A DNA stretch of 51,242 nt, taken from contig JAGCDZ010000097.1 in the NCBI GenBank assembly GCA_017650905.1, positions 1-51,242 on the forward strand. The letters are read 5' to 3'. The position numbers were made by a program, and so were the translations under genes. The notes beneath the pieces are model-generated. The model had not been told where the DNA came from. It worked only from the letters and a program-made list of their open reading frames with translations, and ran no database searches. Source of the DNA: Prevotella sp. (GTDB taxonomy: Bacteria; Bacteroidota; Bacteroidia; Bacteroidales; Bacteroidaceae). Below, piece by piece: positions 36,367-45,488 of this stretch (position 1 is its first letter; every line of letters begins with the position of its first letter).

Positions 36367-39318
36367 ATGATGAAAGGAATTAATTATAATAATGTGAGAT
36401 GGTTGGTGAGCATGCTGACAGTACTGTTCACTATTCACTATTCACTCTTCACTGCATCCACTGCCTCTGCCCAGGGTATCCCCTATATCCGTAACTACAC
36501 CACAGAGGAGTATCACGGTAACAATAACAACTACGATATAGACATCGATGAGAACGGCAACATCTTTGTGGCCAACTTCGAGGGACTGATGTACTACGAC
36601 CATGCCCAATGGCGTATCATCCGCACGCCGGGCATCACGCGCGTTACCGTTGTTTACAGATCCACTTCAAATACAATCTGGGTGGGTGGCTACAACTATT
36701 TCGGCAGAATTATGACGAAAGAAAACGGTGAACTGGCCCTCACGAGAGTTGGCAAACCTGAACTGTTCAGGGGCGAAGTGACAGAAATCTATGAGCAGGG
36801 CGGAAAGTTGATGTTTTTCGTCAACAACGGCTCCATCTATGAGGTCGACGGCAACAAGGTGACATTGATGAAGTCCATCGACAAGAATCGGGTAAGAATC
36901 GGTATGATGGATGTGATAGACATCAATGCATTGGATAATGAAGGGGCGGAACTGGTCAAGAACGATACCGTGGAGACGGAGGAGTTGGACAACGGTCTGT
37001 CGGCAATCATCCGCAAGAACAATGGTATGCAGATAGCCGACGAGAACACCGGCAAAAGCTTTTATATCACCGACAAGAACGGACTTTGTTCAAATAACGT
37101 AACGTACACTGCCTATAACGAGTGCGGACAAATATGGGGAGCCACAGCGAAAGGTGTCTTCTCGATGCAGGTGCCTTCGGCCTATTCAAGGTTCACGCAT
37201 TATGAAGGACTCACCGGCGAGGTGCTATCGATACTGAAAGTTGACGGTACGATATATGTCGGTACTGATGACGGTCTGTATAGACTTAACGGACGGCAGT
37301 TTGAACATGTGACGAGTGTGAAATATGCCTGCTGGGATATGAAGAAGAGCAGCCAGGGAGGACTGTTGGCTGCCACTGCAGAAGGTGTATTCAGGATCTT
37401 TCCCAACGGCCAGTCAAAACAACTGTCGATACGTACGGCAACGGCTCTTTTGGAAGACGGACTGGACATTTATTGCGGTGAGCAGAACGGTGTATACCTG
37501 ATGGGGCCCAACGGTCAGGGGAAACGGAAAGTGTCTGGTCTGGAGAATGTCAGGAAAATCTTTAAGGACAACAATGGTACTATCTGGCTGCAAAGTCTTT
37601 ACGGAGAGGTGTGGTACAAGAAAACCGATGCCAAACTGTTCAGTCATTACCGCATCAAAAGCAAGACTGAAACGGTGTTGACATTCGTCGTAACAGGTCA
37701 GGAGGTGAAGGTGGTCAGTATAGAAGACACGAAGCCATTCCCCTACCCGCTCTTCTCCTATACCGACGAGAAAGACGTTACCTGGCTGACGGACAATGAG
37801 GGAAAGAACCTCTACCGCTGGAAGGACGGCAAGCGGCTGACAGATATGGATCAACTATTGTTTCCCCTGCACGAGATAACCATCCGCGCCATGTTTATTA
37901 ATGACGACAAGATATGGATTGGCAGCGACAACGGACTGACCGTCATCGACACCCGGATGAAGGAGCCGATGCTGGACATCAGTCCGCAACTCTTCATCCG
38001 TTCTGTCGTCTTAAACAGCGACAGCGTGCTCTGGGGCGGTTTCGGACTCATGCCGAAGGTGTTATCAGACCTGAACCACTCAGAGGACAACCTGTCATTT
38101 ACCTACTCTATCAACTATACACCCATTATAGGTAAGACTCTCTACAGATACCGACTGGACAATGACAAATGGAGTGCATGGTCGAACAATACCCATGCGA
38201 GTTATACCAATATTCCCGACTACGCCCACACGTTCTATGTTCAGGCAAAGGACGCCATGAACCGTGAGTCGGAGGTAGTCAGCATAGGGTTCTACATCAC
38301 CCCACCTTTCTACAGGCAGTGGTATATGTATCTGCTGTATGCCCTCATCTTAGCTGCCATCGTCTATGTCTTCGTTCAGTTAAGACTGCGAAAACTTGAG
38401 AGAGACAAGATACGGTTGGAACGCATTGTCCAGGACCGTACGGCAGAGGTTGTGAAGCAGAAAGATGAGATTGAAGAGAAGTCAAAGAGCCTGGAGATAG
38501 CCCTTCATGAACTGGGTGAAGCCCAGCACGAACTGATCCGCCAGGAGAAGATGGCTACTGTGGGTAAGTTGACGCAGGGACTGATCGACCGTATCCTGAA
38601 CCCGCTGAACTACATCAATAACTTTGCCAAGCTTTCGGAAGGTCTTGTGAAAGATATCGAAGCCAATATCGAGGACGATAAGGACAAGATGGATCCGGAC
38701 AACTACGACGACATTGTCGACGTGCTGGGTATGCTTCAGGGCAACCTGCAGAAAGTGGGCGAGCATGGTCAGAACACCACCCGTACCCTGAAAGCCATGG
38801 AGGAGATGCTGAAAGACCGCAGCGGTGGTATTGTGCCGATGAACCTTTCTGCTGTTGTCAGACAGGACGAGAAGATGCTGCAGGAGTATTACAAGGACGA
38901 TATTGCCCAGTATGGCATCCAGGTCAACCTCGACTGTCCTGAAGGAGAACTGAAGATTGACGGTAATGCGGAACAGTTGAGCAAGACCATCATGAGCCTG
39001 CTTGGCAATGCCGTCTATGCCCTCGTGAAGAAAGCCCAGCGTCAGAAGAACTTCACGCCGACCATCAATATCAGCGTCAAACCAGCGGCAGACACCGTTC
39101 AGGTGACCATCCGCGATAACGGTATCGGTATTGAAGATACCATCATCAACAAGATATTCGATCCCTTCTTCACGACGAAGACCACCGGTGAGGCTGCTGG
39201 TGTGGGACTGTATCTGAGCCGTGAAATCATACAGAATCACGGTGGGGACATCCAGGCCAAGTCGGTCAAGGATGAATTTAGCGAGTTTACCTTTACATTA
39301 CCCATCAATAAAGCATAG
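36367..39318 (+). CDS. Two-component-propeller hybrid sensor with a degenerate H-box
   Basis: The 983-residue protein has a signal peptide (1-36), a periplasmic two-propeller ligand sensor (about 40-560, Reg_prop-like repeats such as YVGTDDGLYRLNG and WIGSDNGLTVID), a Y_Y_Y domain (about 575-650, YRYRLDNDKWSAWSNN), a membrane helix near 660-680, a coiled coil, and a kinase core. In the dimerisation helix the usual AHE-x-x-NPL reads IDRILNPL, with Asp741 in place of the phospho-accepting His. The ATPase domain appears intact (GNAVYALV, DNGIGI, FDPFFTT, AGVGLYLS). It has no receiver or AraC output, so unlike classic hybrid systems it cannot pass phosphate onward by itself. The signal peptide is partly encoded by a heptad array. 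Confidence 0.9.
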   Translation: MMKGINYNNVRWLVSMLTVLFTIHYSLFTASTASAQGIPYIRNYTTEEYHGNNNNYDIDIDENGNIFVANFEGLMYYDHAQWRIIRTPGITRVTVVYRSTSNTIWVGGYNYFGRIMTKENGELALTRVGKPELFRGEVTEIYEQGGKLMFFVNNGSIYEVDGNKVTLMKSIDKNRVRIGMMDVIDINALDNEGAELVKNDTVETEELDNGLSAIIRKNNGMQIADENTGKSFYITDKNGLCSNNVTYTAYNECGQIWGATAKGVFSMQVPSAYSRFTHYEGLTGEVLSILKVDGTIYVGTDDGLYRLNGRQFEHVTSVKYACWDMKKSSQGGLLAATAEGVFRIFPNGQSKQLSIRTATALLEDGLDIYCGEQNGVYLMGPNGQGKRKVSGLENVRKIFKDNNGTIWLQSLYGEVWYKKTDAKLFSHYRIKSKTETVLTFVVTGQEVKVVSIEDTKPFPYPLFSYTDEKDVTWLTDNEGKNLYRWKDGKRLTDMDQLLFPLHEITIRAMFINDDKIWIGSDNGLTVIDTRMKEPMLDISPQLFIRSVVLNSDSVLWGGFGLMPKVLSDLNHSEDNLSFTYSINYTPIIGKTLYRYRLDNDKWSAWSNNTHASYTNIPDYAHTFYVQAKDAMNRESEVVSIGFYITPPFYRQWYMYLLYALILAAIVYVFVQLRLRKLERDKIRLERIVQDRTAEVVKQKDEIEEKSKSLEIALHELGEAQHELIRQEKMATVGKLTQGLIDRILNPLNYINNFAKLSEGLVKDIEANIEDDKDKMDPDNYDDIVDVLGMLQGNLQKVGEHGQNTTRTLKAMEEMLKDRSGGIVPMNLSAVVRQDEKMLQEYYKDDIAQYGIQVNLDCPEGELKIDGNAEQLSKTIMSLLGNAVYALVKKAQRQKNFTPTINISVKPAADTVQVTIRDNGIGIEDTIINKIFDPFFTTKTTGEAAGVGLYLSREIIQNHGGDIQAKSVKDEFSEFTFTLPINKA
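36426..36453 (+). repeat. Heptad array, open arm, inside a coding sequence
   Basis: GTTCACT, ATTCACT, ATTCACT and CTTCACT stand in tandem and are translated as FTIHYSLFT in the signal peptide of the propeller sensor. Four units, as in R1-R4 of the atp operon. Confidence 0.9.
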
Positions 39319-39322
39319 CACT

Positions 39323-40150
39323 ATGGAACAGATGGAACAGATTGAACAACTTAGGGAGCAACTCAAGAAACAGGAGAAGCTGGCATCACTGGGTATCCTC
39401 AGTGCAGGTATTGCCCATGAAATACAGAATCCGCTGAACTTTGTCATCAACTTCAGCAAGATGTCAGACAAACTCCTCAGGGATTTAGAGGAGATTGTGG
39501 CAGACAACGAGGACAAGTTGCCTGAGGATGACCGTGAGGAGCTCGACGACATTGTTGCCGACCTGAAGGAGAACCTGTCGAAGATTGTGGAGCATGGTGA
39601 GCGTGCCATCAGTATCATCCAGGGCATTCTGCTCGTCTCGCGCGGCAAGGAAGGTGAATTGTTGCCAACAAACGTCTGCAAACTGGTCAAGGAGTATGTA
39701 TGGCTCTCCTATCATGCCATGCGTGCCAACCATAAAGGCTTCAATCTCACCATCCGTGAGCAATATGACGAAAGCATCCCTCAGACGATGGTCATCCCAC
39801 AGGATCTGAGTCGCGCTGTGCTGAACGTAATGAACAATGCCTGCTATGCCGTCTGGAAAAAAGCTCAGACGGGTGATGGCAGTTATCAGCCGGAAATCTG
39901 TGTCAAGGTGGAAGCGCAAAATGGACAGATTGTCATCACGCTGAAAGACAATGGTGAAGGTATGAGCGAGGAAACTCAGAAGCGACTCTTTGAGAACTTC
40001 TACACCACCAAGCCAGTCGGTCAAGGTACTGGTCTTGGCATGGCCATCACCCGCGACATCATCGAAAACAAACACGGCGGAAAATTGACCTTCGCCTCGA
40101 AGGAAGGAGAAGGGACAGCATTTACATTTACCATCCCAATCAAAAAGTGA
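39323..40150 (+). CDS. Small soluble histidine kinase
   Basis: The 275-residue protein has no membrane helix. A short coiled start (MEQMEQIEQLREQLKKQEK) leads to an H-box with the phospho-accepting His32 (AGIAHEIQNPLNF) and an ATPase domain with N-box NNACYAV, G1 DNGEGM and G2 GQGTGLGMA. ATG 39323 lies 4 bases after the upstream stop; the longer frame overlapping the previous gene is not used. It supplies the His missing from the neighbouring sensor, and the two kinase cores align well with each other by eye, suggesting gene duplication or a split kinase pair. Confidence 0.88.
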   Translation: MEQMEQIEQLREQLKKQEKLASLGILSAGIAHEIQNPLNFVINFSKMSDKLLRDLEEIVADNEDKLPEDDREELDDIVADLKENLSKIVEHGERAISIIQGILLVSRGKEGELLPTNVCKLVKEYVWLSYHAMRANHKGFNLTIREQYDESIPQTMVIPQDLSRAVLNVMNNACYAVWKKAQTGDGSYQPEICVKVEAQNGQIVITLKDNGEGMSEETQKRLFENFYTTKPVGQGTGLGMAITRDIIENKHGGKLTFASKEGEGTAFTFTIPIKK

Positions 40151-40182
40151 TTTCACATCACAACGATTGATTATCAATACGA

Positions 40183-43100
40183 ATGGTTACTACAGACTCA
40201 AAAACCGCGATATTTATCAAATGGCTGGTGGATTCTTTTGAGAAATGTCCTCAAGAGATAGCCGTCATTGATGACGCCGGCAAACGGAAAACCACTTACG
40301 AAGAGTTGTATGTGATGGCATGTAGGGTGGTTGGCTATACGAGAAAGCGACAACTGCCTGCCCACTCTTTTATTGGAATCTGTCTGCCTACGAGTATGGA
40401 GTATATTGCTGCAGAAATCGGCATCTGGTTGGCGGGACATGCCATCGTGCCGATGGGCGACCAGTTCCCGGAATCCCGTATCAAGCAGATTATGGAGCAT
40501 TCTGATTCACCATTGCTGATTGATGAGAAGGTGATGAGTGAGATAGCATCCACAGAACCAGTTGAGCCTTCTATGCTTCCGGGAGAAGATGATATCAACT
40601 CCATGTTCTACACATCAGGAAGTACAGGTAAGCCCAAGGGCGTTCTGCATTCTTTCCGTTCGTTTGGTATTCCTCTTTTCCCCGACGAGATGTTCAAGGA
40701 TCTGGACGTTTCGGTCATGGCGGTCACGGCCCCTATGTTCTTTGTGGCCTGTAAGCTGATCTATGATTTCGTGACACGTGGCAAGACGGTAAACATCGTG
40801 CCGCCTGCTGTGAGAATGGATATCCGTAAGCTTGAAGATTTTCTGGCACAGCAGGAAATCGAGTTTGTATTTATTCCCCCTTCGGTATTACCCTACTTCA
40901 ATAACAAATCACAATCCTTAAAAGTGGTGTTCACGGCTTCTGAACGAGTGTCGGGGGTCGGTCCTAAGGGCTATAAGATGGTCAATTACTGCGGTCAGAC
41001 AGAAACAGCGGGCATCGGTGCGACATTCATGGTCGACAAGCCCTACGACAATACACCCATTGGCATTCCTGTAGAACCTTATATATATAGTGTGCAGGAT
41101 GAGGACGGTAATGAGGTGCCTTTTGGAGAAGAAGGAGAACTTTGCTATCGTGGAGACCTGACGCCAGGCTACTATAAAGATCCTGAGCGTACGGCACAAC
41201 TCTATCGTGGTGGATGGCTTCATACGGGCGACATCGTACGTGCACGTCCTGACGGCAACCTGATCTATGTAAACCGTAAGGACTGGATGATGAAAATCAA
41301 CGGTCAGCGTGTAGAGCCAAGTGAAGTGGAGACCGTCTTCAAGAAACTTCCAGGAATCGACAATGCCATCGTCAAGGGCTTTACAGCAGGGAACAAACGT
41401 CAGTATCTTGTCGGTTACTACATCTCCAAGAGTGGTGTGGGAGAAAAGGAAATCACCGACTATCTGTCGTCGAAACTGCCTTCCTATATGGTACCGGTCT
41501 ATTTTGTAAAAATGGACAGTTTCCCGCTGAATATGAACGGGAAGACCGACCGGAACAGCTTACAGTCGCCAGCTGTGGAAGATGACACCATCGTCAGGGA
41601 ACCCTATGAGGCGCCACAGAATGAGGTAGAGGCAAAACTATGTCAGGCTTTCGAACGTTCGCTGGGACATAGTCAGATTGGCGTAAACGAAGATTTCTTC
41701 ATGTTGGGTGGCGACAGCATCCGGGTGATGAAACTGCAGACACTCTGTTCAGAACTCTCATTGACGGCGAGGATCATCTATACGAACCGAACACCTCGTA
41801 AGATAGCTGAAGCCATTGGAAAGGAAAGCGAGGTTAGCTTTGAACGGCAGGATGATTATCCACTGAGCCAAGCACAGTTGGGTATCTTTGCCGCATGTAT
41901 GGCACGACAGGGAGAAGTGGCCTATAATAATGGTGTATTGTTACAACTGGGCAACGGCGTAGACCTGTCTCGTTTAGCTAAAGCCTGCGAGACCATGGTC
42001 GAAACCCATCCGTTTGTCAAGACCCGTCTGTTTATTGACAGCGAGGGAAATCCCCGTCAACGTCGCAATGACGATGAACCTTATCAGCAAGAAATAGAGA
42101 GTATAAGCGACACCGACTTTGAACAGTTACGTTCTCAGTTGATGCAGCCGTTCTTTCTATTGGCAGACCGTCTGTTCCGCATTCATCTGTTCCACACACC
42201 AACTACAGCCTACCTCTTCATGGACTTCCACCACATCATATTCGACGGCTATTCCTTTGAGGTACTCATTGACGACTTGAACAAGGCCTACAACGGTCAG
42301 TCTATAGAGCCAGAGACATGGAGTGGTTTTGAGGTTGCCCAGGAGGAAGAGATGATACGCCAATCAGAAGCCTATCAGCAGGCCGTTATATGGAACAAAG
42401 AACGGTTTGGCAAGCTCGACGTGGTCTCTCCGCCAAAAGGCGACCGACGTGATGAGATTGTTGCTTTCGCAAAGGCGGACTTGTTGCTGGACATAAGTCT
42501 TCAGGAGTTGGAAGAAGCCTGCCGCGAAATGGGGGTTACTCCTAATGTATTGACAACTACCGTTATGGGGTATCTGTTAGGTGTCTATTCCCATTCTCAG
42601 GAGTCTCTTTTTGCCACTATATATAATGGTCGTAAGGACATCAGGACCACACGTACGGTCGGTATGCTGGTGAAGACTCTGCCTGTGCATGTGTGTTGGC
42701 AACAGCAGCAAACCGTTCGTGATTTGCTTCAGGCTGTCAAGCAGCAGCTGTTGGGCAGTATGAGCAACGACCTTTATTCTTTCAACGAATTGAATGCGCT
42801 GAACAGCTATGTCAACAGTCATGTGCTGTTTGCCTGGCAGGGCGACCTGATAACATCAGACACCATTGTTGGTCAACCCTATCGTCAGCTGCCCATTATG
42901 GAGAATGCTACTGGCGAAATGCTGGTCATGCAACTGTTCCGTCAGGACGATGGACTTCAGCTCATCACAGAATACCAAACAAACGTCTATTCCCAGATAT
43001 TCATTGCACGCATGATGCAGTGTTACCGTCAGCTGCTTCACAATTTCATAGAAGCAGCCGTCGATGACAAGCCCTTGTCTGTTCTTCCCTTGATTTCTGC

Positions 43101-45477
43101 TGACGAACAAGCAGCCCTCATTTCATTAAGTACGGGAGAGCGCATGGACTATGATATCACTCAGACCTTTACGAGTCTGTTTGTGAAACAGGCTGCACAA
43201 ACGCCTGATGCTATAGCTATTGTCGACAAGGACACATCAATTACTTATGCAGAATTGGATCGTCAGTCAAACATCCTGGCTGCCGTTCTGCGCAATGCCC
43301 AGGTTGGCACTGATACTTTTGTCGGACTGATGCTACCACGTCGCATCTGCTTCATGACTACTGTTCTGGCTGTCTTCAAGGCGGGAGGTGCCTATATTCC
43401 ATTAGACTACAATTATCCCCCAAGTCGTTTGAAGCATATGCTTGATGACTCTCAAGCCAATATTCTAATTACGACAAGAAAGATACTGGAGAATCAAAGA
43501 AACGAAAGCGCATTCAACGTCAAGACTGTTATTCTTCTTGACGATGTCGACTTCTCTGTCAATAGCACTCCCATTAACAACAGTTTACCTTCGTCATTGG
43601 CCTATATGATCTACACCTCTGGATCGACAGGACTCCCCAAAGGTGTTATGGTTGAACATAGAGGTCTACTCAATTTCCTTCAATGGTTACTGAAGATAGA
43701 ACAATTAAAGGTTGACGAGCAGGTCGCTGTTCATACGAACTTCAGTTTTGACGGTTCCGTCTTCGACCTTTTTCCACCACTCATGTGTGGTGCCACTCTC
43801 CATATCCTACCAGCTTCGCTACAACAAGACCTTAAGGGCATCTACTGTTATCTGGTAGATAATAAGATTACAGGTATGCTGCTGACTACCCAGCTGGGTA
43901 TGGCCATGCAGATGCAAAATGACCTACCACTCCGTTTCCTGATGCTGGGTGGCGAGAAACTCACCAATTTCAAGCCCTCAAGCTTGCAGCTCTTCAACTG
44001 TTACGGTCCCACCGAGTTCACTGTATGTTCGTCATATTTCCCGATAGACCAGAATCGCAGCTATGACAACATTCCAATCGGGCGTCCTGCGCCAAACACA
44101 ATCTCCGTAGTTGTTGATACCGCAGGTCGGTTGGTTCCACGCGGTGTTGCTGGCGAGCTCTGTCTGTTAGGGTGTCAGTTATCACGAGGCTATTGGAAGC
44201 AACATGAACTGACAGCAAAGAAGTTTCTACCCTGCCCGTTCATACCTGGCAACCTCATGTATTGTACGGGGGATTTGGTACGTTGGAACGAAGAAGACCA
44301 ACTGGAGTTCTTAGGGCGTATCGACAGTCAGGCTAAGCTGCGCGGTTTCCGCATAGAGTTAGGTGAGATAGAAAATAAGATCCGTGAATATCCGAATGTC
44401 ACCGATGCCGCCGTAGTGATTCAAAACAGTGGTAAGGCACAGTATCTTGTGGGGTTTTATTGTGCAGATTATAATATTGTACCCGATATGTTACGCCAGA
44501 CATTAGCAGAACATTTGCCCGACTACATGATACCACAGCTGTTCATAAAACTCGACAGTCTGCCAATGACACCAAACGGCAAAGTAGACCGAAAAGCATT
44601 GACTGCCTATAAGAGCACAGGCATAGGGCGACCGGCAATGGAGGCAGCCCATAACAGCCGTGAACAGTTTATCCTCGACTTGGCACACGACCTACTCGGA
44701 ACCAACGAGTTTGGCGTTACCGACGACCTCACTATGTTGGGACTAAACTCGTTGACAGCTATCAGCTTAGTAGCAATGACCAGTTCAAAAGGCATTGAAT
44801 TGAAGGTGAACGATGTGCTCCGCCTGAAGACCATCGAGAAGATTGCTGCCCATAAGGCTACTATTGGCGACTGGGCACAGGGGTATGATGCCCACAAGCC
44901 CGTTGCGGTAGTCATCCAAGGTCTTACTTCCTATAATCTGCTCCTTCCCTTAATCGCTGCCTTGTGCCAGCATCATTCTGTATTTGTCATCGAACCCCTT
45001 CAGGAGCATTTCGACAAGCTCTTTGCAGGCAAGACCAAAGCAGACATTGTAGCCGCCTATGCCGAACTGATAAAAAAGAGCATACCTGCTGATGCACAGA
45101 TCAGTGCCTTTGTCGGACACAGCTATGGTGGAGAGTTCTGTCTCCGTTGCGCCGTTAAATGGCAATCTGAGATAGGGCAGTCGCCAAGAGTCATCCTGTT
45201 CGACACCTATTTCAATGCGTTGAATGTGTTGAAGAAGATGCGACACATGCAGGAATATGTTAAGCCTATCGAAGACGGTACCCCTATGCCATACTATAGT
45301 GGCACCGTGGACTATTTCGAAGCCACCCAAATGTCATACCGTCAATTGAAAGAAGACAACGAAAAGTCTTGGAAGCAGCTGTTACCACACATGACTGTCC
45401 ATCCTGTGGCCACCAGCCATTTCAAATTGTTGGAAAAACAGAATATAAACTATTGCATGTCACAAATTGAAACATAA
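40183..45477 (+). CDS. Dimodular non-ribosomal peptide synthetase (A-T-C-A-T-TE)
   Basis: The 1764-residue enzyme is predicted to join two building blocks and release the product. A1 spans about 15-460 (TSGSTGKPKG at 144-153, Lys454 in MNGKTDR). T1 carries Ser512 (LGGDSIRV). The C domain (about 575-960) has HHIIFDG at 683-689. A2 (about 1000-1475) has YTSGSTGLPKG near 1144 and Lys1467. T2 carries Ser1523 (GLNSL). TE has Ser1647 in GHSYGG with His1746 near the end. A1 has NYCGQTE, as in acyl-CoA ligases, and Phe where amino-acid-activating domains have Asp235, so it may load a carboxylic acid rather than an amino acid. A2, aligned by eye, reads D-G-F-L-M-G-C-V-C-K, partly like isoleucine codes. 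No phosphopantetheinyl transferase or MbtH gene is in the window. Confidence 0.95.
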   Translation: MVTTDSKTAIFIKWLVDSFEKCPQEIAVIDDAGKRKTTYEELYVMACRVVGYTRKRQLPAHSFIGICLPTSMEYIAAEIGIWLAGHAIVPMGDQFPESRIKQIMEHSDSPLLIDEKVMSEIASTEPVEPSMLPGEDDINSMFYTSGSTGKPKGVLHSFRSFGIPLFPDEMFKDLDVSVMAVTAPMFFVACKLIYDFVTRGKTVNIVPPAVRMDIRKLEDFLAQQEIEFVFIPPSVLPYFNNKSQSLKVVFTASERVSGVGPKGYKMVNYCGQTETAGIGATFMVDKPYDNTPIGIPVEPYIYSVQDEDGNEVPFGEEGELCYRGDLTPGYYKDPERTAQLYRGGWLHTGDIVRARPDGNLIYVNRKDWMMKINGQRVEPSEVETVFKKLPGIDNAIVKGFTAGNKRQYLVGYYISKSGVGEKEITDYLSSKLPSYMVPVYFVKMDSFPLNMNGKTDRNSLQSPAVEDDTIVREPYEAPQNEVEAKLCQAFERSLGHSQIGVNEDFFMLGGDSIRVMKLQTLCSELSLTARIIYTNRTPRKIAEAIGKESEVSFERQDDYPLSQAQLGIFAACMARQGEVAYNNGVLLQLGNGVDLSRLAKACETMVETHPFVKTRLFIDSEGNPRQRRNDDEPYQQEIESISDTDFEQLRSQLMQPFFLLADRLFRIHLFHTPTTAYLFMDFHHIIFDGYSFEVLIDDLNKAYNGQSIEPETWSGFEVAQEEEMIRQSEAYQQAVIWNKERFGKLDVVSPPKGDRRDEIVAFAKADLLLDISLQELEEACREMGVTPNVLTTTVMGYLLGVYSHSQESLFATIYNGRKDIRTTRTVGMLVKTLPVHVCWQQQQTVRDLLQAVKQQLLGSMSNDLYSFNELNALNSYVNSHVLFAWQGDLITSDTIVGQPYRQLPIMENATGEMLVMQLFRQDDGLQLITEYQTNVYSQIFIARMMQCYRQLLHNFIEAAVDDKPLSVLPLISADEQAALISLSTGERMDYDITQTFTSLFVKQAAQTPDAIAIVDKDTSITYAELDRQSNILAAVLRNAQVGTDTFVGLMLPRRICFMTTVLAVFKAGGAYIPLDYNYPPSRLKHMLDDSQANILITTRKILENQRNESAFNVKTVILLDDVDFSVNSTPINNSLPSSLAYMIYTSGSTGLPKGVMVEHRGLLNFLQWLLKIEQLKVDEQVAVHTNFSFDGSVFDLFPPLMCGATLHILPASLQQDLKGIYCYLVDNKITGMLLTTQLGMAMQMQNDLPLRFLMLGGEKLTNFKPSSLQLFNCYGPTEFTVCSSYFPIDQNRSYDNIPIGRPAPNTISVVVDTAGRLVPRGVAGELCLLGCQLSRGYWKQHELTAKKFLPCPFIPGNLMYCTGDLVRWNEEDQLEFLGRIDSQAKLRGFRIELGEIENKIREYPNVTDAAVVIQNSGKAQYLVGFYCADYNIVPDMLRQTLAEHLPDYMIPQLFIKLDSLPMTPNGKVDRKALTAYKSTGIGRPAMEAAHNSREQFILDLAHDLLGTNEFGVTDDLTMLGLNSLTAISLVAMTSSKGIELKVNDVLRLKTIEKIAAHKATIGDWAQGYDAHKPVAVVIQGLTSYNLLLPLIAALCQHHSVFVIEPLQEHFDKLFAGKTKADIVAAYAELIKKSIPADAQISAFVGHSYGGEFCLRCAVKWQSEIGQSPRVILFDTYFNALNVLKKMRHMQEYVKPIEDGTPMPYYSGTVDYFEATQMSYRQLKEDNEKSWKQLLPHMTVHPVATSHFKLLEKQNINYCMSQIET

Positions 45478-45488
45478 ATCCATATCGT

